Assembly (NCBI RefSeq): GCF_003667505.1
Contig: NZ_RCVJ01000125.1
Location: forward strand, 62,001 to 126,000
Reading direction: 5' to 3'
Origin: Micromonospora sp. BL4
GTDB taxonomy: Bacteria; Actinomycetota; Actinomycetes; Mycobacteriales; Micromonosporaceae
DNA: 64,000 bases
Shown here: positions 63,183 through 64,000 of the stretch, piece after piece
Numbering within the stretch: the stretch's first letter is position 1
Layout: each line of letters starts with the position of its first letter
Notes under the pieces: generated by a model
Database searches by the model: none
The model's input: only the letters and a program-made list of their open reading frames with translations
What the model was told of the DNA's origin: nothing
Position numbers and translations under genes: made by a program

Positions 63183-64000
63183 ATGCGCCTGAACCGACCG
63201 CTGACCGCAGCCCTGGCCGTTCTCGGCCTGGGCCTGGCCAGCCCCATGCCGGCGATGGCCGGCCCACCGCACGCCGACCCACCGAAGGCCGGCGGCCACG
63301 GCCACGGCGGACCGGGTAAACCGGGTCACGCCCCCGCCACCGGCGCCGAGGACCAGGGTGCCCCGACCTTCTTCAACAGCGGGCTCGCCCCGACGCCCTA
63401 CCAGGGCTGGAACACCTACTTCGGTCTCGGTGGCGACCCCACCGAGGCCGAAGTGCGGTCGGTCACCGACTTCATGGTCAGCAGCGGCCTGCGGGACGCC
63501 GGCTACACCTACGTCTGGATCGACGGCAACTGGGCCGCGCCCACCCCGCGCAACGAGGCCGGCCAGCTCGTCGCCGATCCCGCCCGCTTCCCGGGTGGGA
63601 TGGCCGCGCTGGCCGCGTACATCCACAGCAAGGGCATGAAGGCCGGCATCTACACCGACGCCGGACCGTACCTGCCCGGGCAGTGCGGGCTCGGCAGCAA
63701 CGGCCACTACCAGGCCGACATCGCCCAGTTCGCCGGCTGGGGCTTCGACGCGCTCAAGGCCGACTGGCTCTGCGGCCGGGCCGCCGGCCTCGACCCGGAG
63801 ACCACCTTCCGTGAGCTGGCCGAGGCGGTACGCCAGTCGCCCCGACCGATGCTGCTGAACATCTGCAACCCGGTCAGCTCCGACTGGGGCGGCGGCCCGT
63901 ACACCCCGGAGCAGCTCTCCACCTGGACCTACACGTACGCGCCCACCGTCGCCGACTCCTGGCGGACGTACACCGACGTGGGGCTCACCGACCCGACGCC
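63183..64000 (+). CDS. Secreted alpha-galactosidase-like GH27 enzyme (3' truncated by window)
   Basis: The first 272 residues of an exported glycoside hydrolase, open at the window end. A signal peptide of about 26 residues ends at AMAG, followed by a Gly/His/Pro linker. Catalytic-domain marks are PYQGWNTYFG (family GWNSW), YVWIDGNW, GMKAGIYTDAG and the nucleophile region ALKADWLCG with Asp194. It would act outside the cell to liberate galactosides that the importer then takes up. It lies 46 bp after the GH36 gene. The acid/base residue is past the window end. Confidence 0.88.
   Translation, partial: MRLNRPLTAALAVLGLGLASPMPAMAGPPHADPPKAGGHGHGGPGKPGHAPATGAEDQGAPTFFNSGLAPTPYQGWNTYFGLGGDPTEAEVRSVTDFMVSSGLRDAGYTYVWIDGNWAAPTPRNEAGQLVADPARFPGGMAALAAYIHSKGMKAGIYTDAGPYLPGQCGLGSNGHYQADIAQFAGWGFDALKADWLCGRAAGLDPETTFRELAEAVRQSPRPMLLNICNPVSSDWGGGPYTPEQLSTWTYTYAPTVADSWRTYTDVGLTDPT

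Overview
The window is 64 kb of very GC-rich DNA with dense, translationally coupled genes, frequent GTG starts and many GC-rich hairpin terminators. Gene content (ESX-type secretion, CsoR copper control, an actinobacterial c-di-AMP riboswitch, ECF42-type sigma factor, DUF2786, YibE/F, CtaG) points to an actinomycete, most likely Micromonosporaceae (Micromonospora-like). No rRNA, tRNA, insertion sequence or CRISPR array was found.

Layout. 1-8.3 kb: end of a type VII secretion (ESX) locus: the 3' part of eccC, two WXG100 proteins, a mycosin protease with a proline-rich tail, two further substrate-like proteins, and a second mycosin on the opposite strand. 8.4-12.4 kb: winged-helix regulator, beta-carbonic anhydrase, a secreted coiled-coil wall protein preceded by a c-di-AMP (ydaO-type) riboswitch, and a YibE/F membrane protein. 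12.7-18.8 kb: copper resistance (CopB-type and CopA-type ATPases, CsoR with two near-identical operators, CopZ, a His-rich envelope protein). 18.9-26.7 kb: CsbD, ArsR plus a small membrane partner, a secreted peptidase, an ECF sigma/YCII operon, DUF2786, DUF2243 and CtaG. 26.8-28.9 kb: an ESX-linked polymorphic toxin cassette (YbaB-like, WXG-like, toxin, putative immunity).

29.0-30.6 kb: a retron. A reverse transcriptase with a roughly 105-residue N-terminal extension is preceded by an 18-bp inverted repeat flanking a structured 140-nt segment, with an AGC exactly where the branching guanosine is expected. This is the strongest candidate for an undescribed system. 30.6-37.3 kb: a beta-oxidation operon (acyl-CoA dehydrogenase, thiolase, FadJ-like protein, CaiB-type racemase) with a divergent TetR. 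37.3-39.2 kb: a zinc-finger anti-sigma-like protein and a TRM11-like methyltransferase. 39.2-49.2 kb: the potassium operon kdpFABC-kdpDE, with an additional 27-residue membrane microprotein before kdpF, and a coupled opposite-strand triplet including a universal stress protein. 49.3-51.8 kb: dienelactone hydrolase, DUF421 and a royal-jelly-family propeller protein.

51.9-64 kb: an alpha-galactoside island. A secreted GH27 enzyme (cut by the window end), an ABC importer and a GH36 enzyme would supply galactose. On the opposite strand an SDR, a mutarotase-like protein, an SMP-30 lactonase, DgoD, a 2-keto-3-deoxy sugar acid kinase and an aldolase make up a complete De Ley-Doudoroff route to pyruvate and glyceraldehyde-3-phosphate, with a GntR regulator inside the operon.
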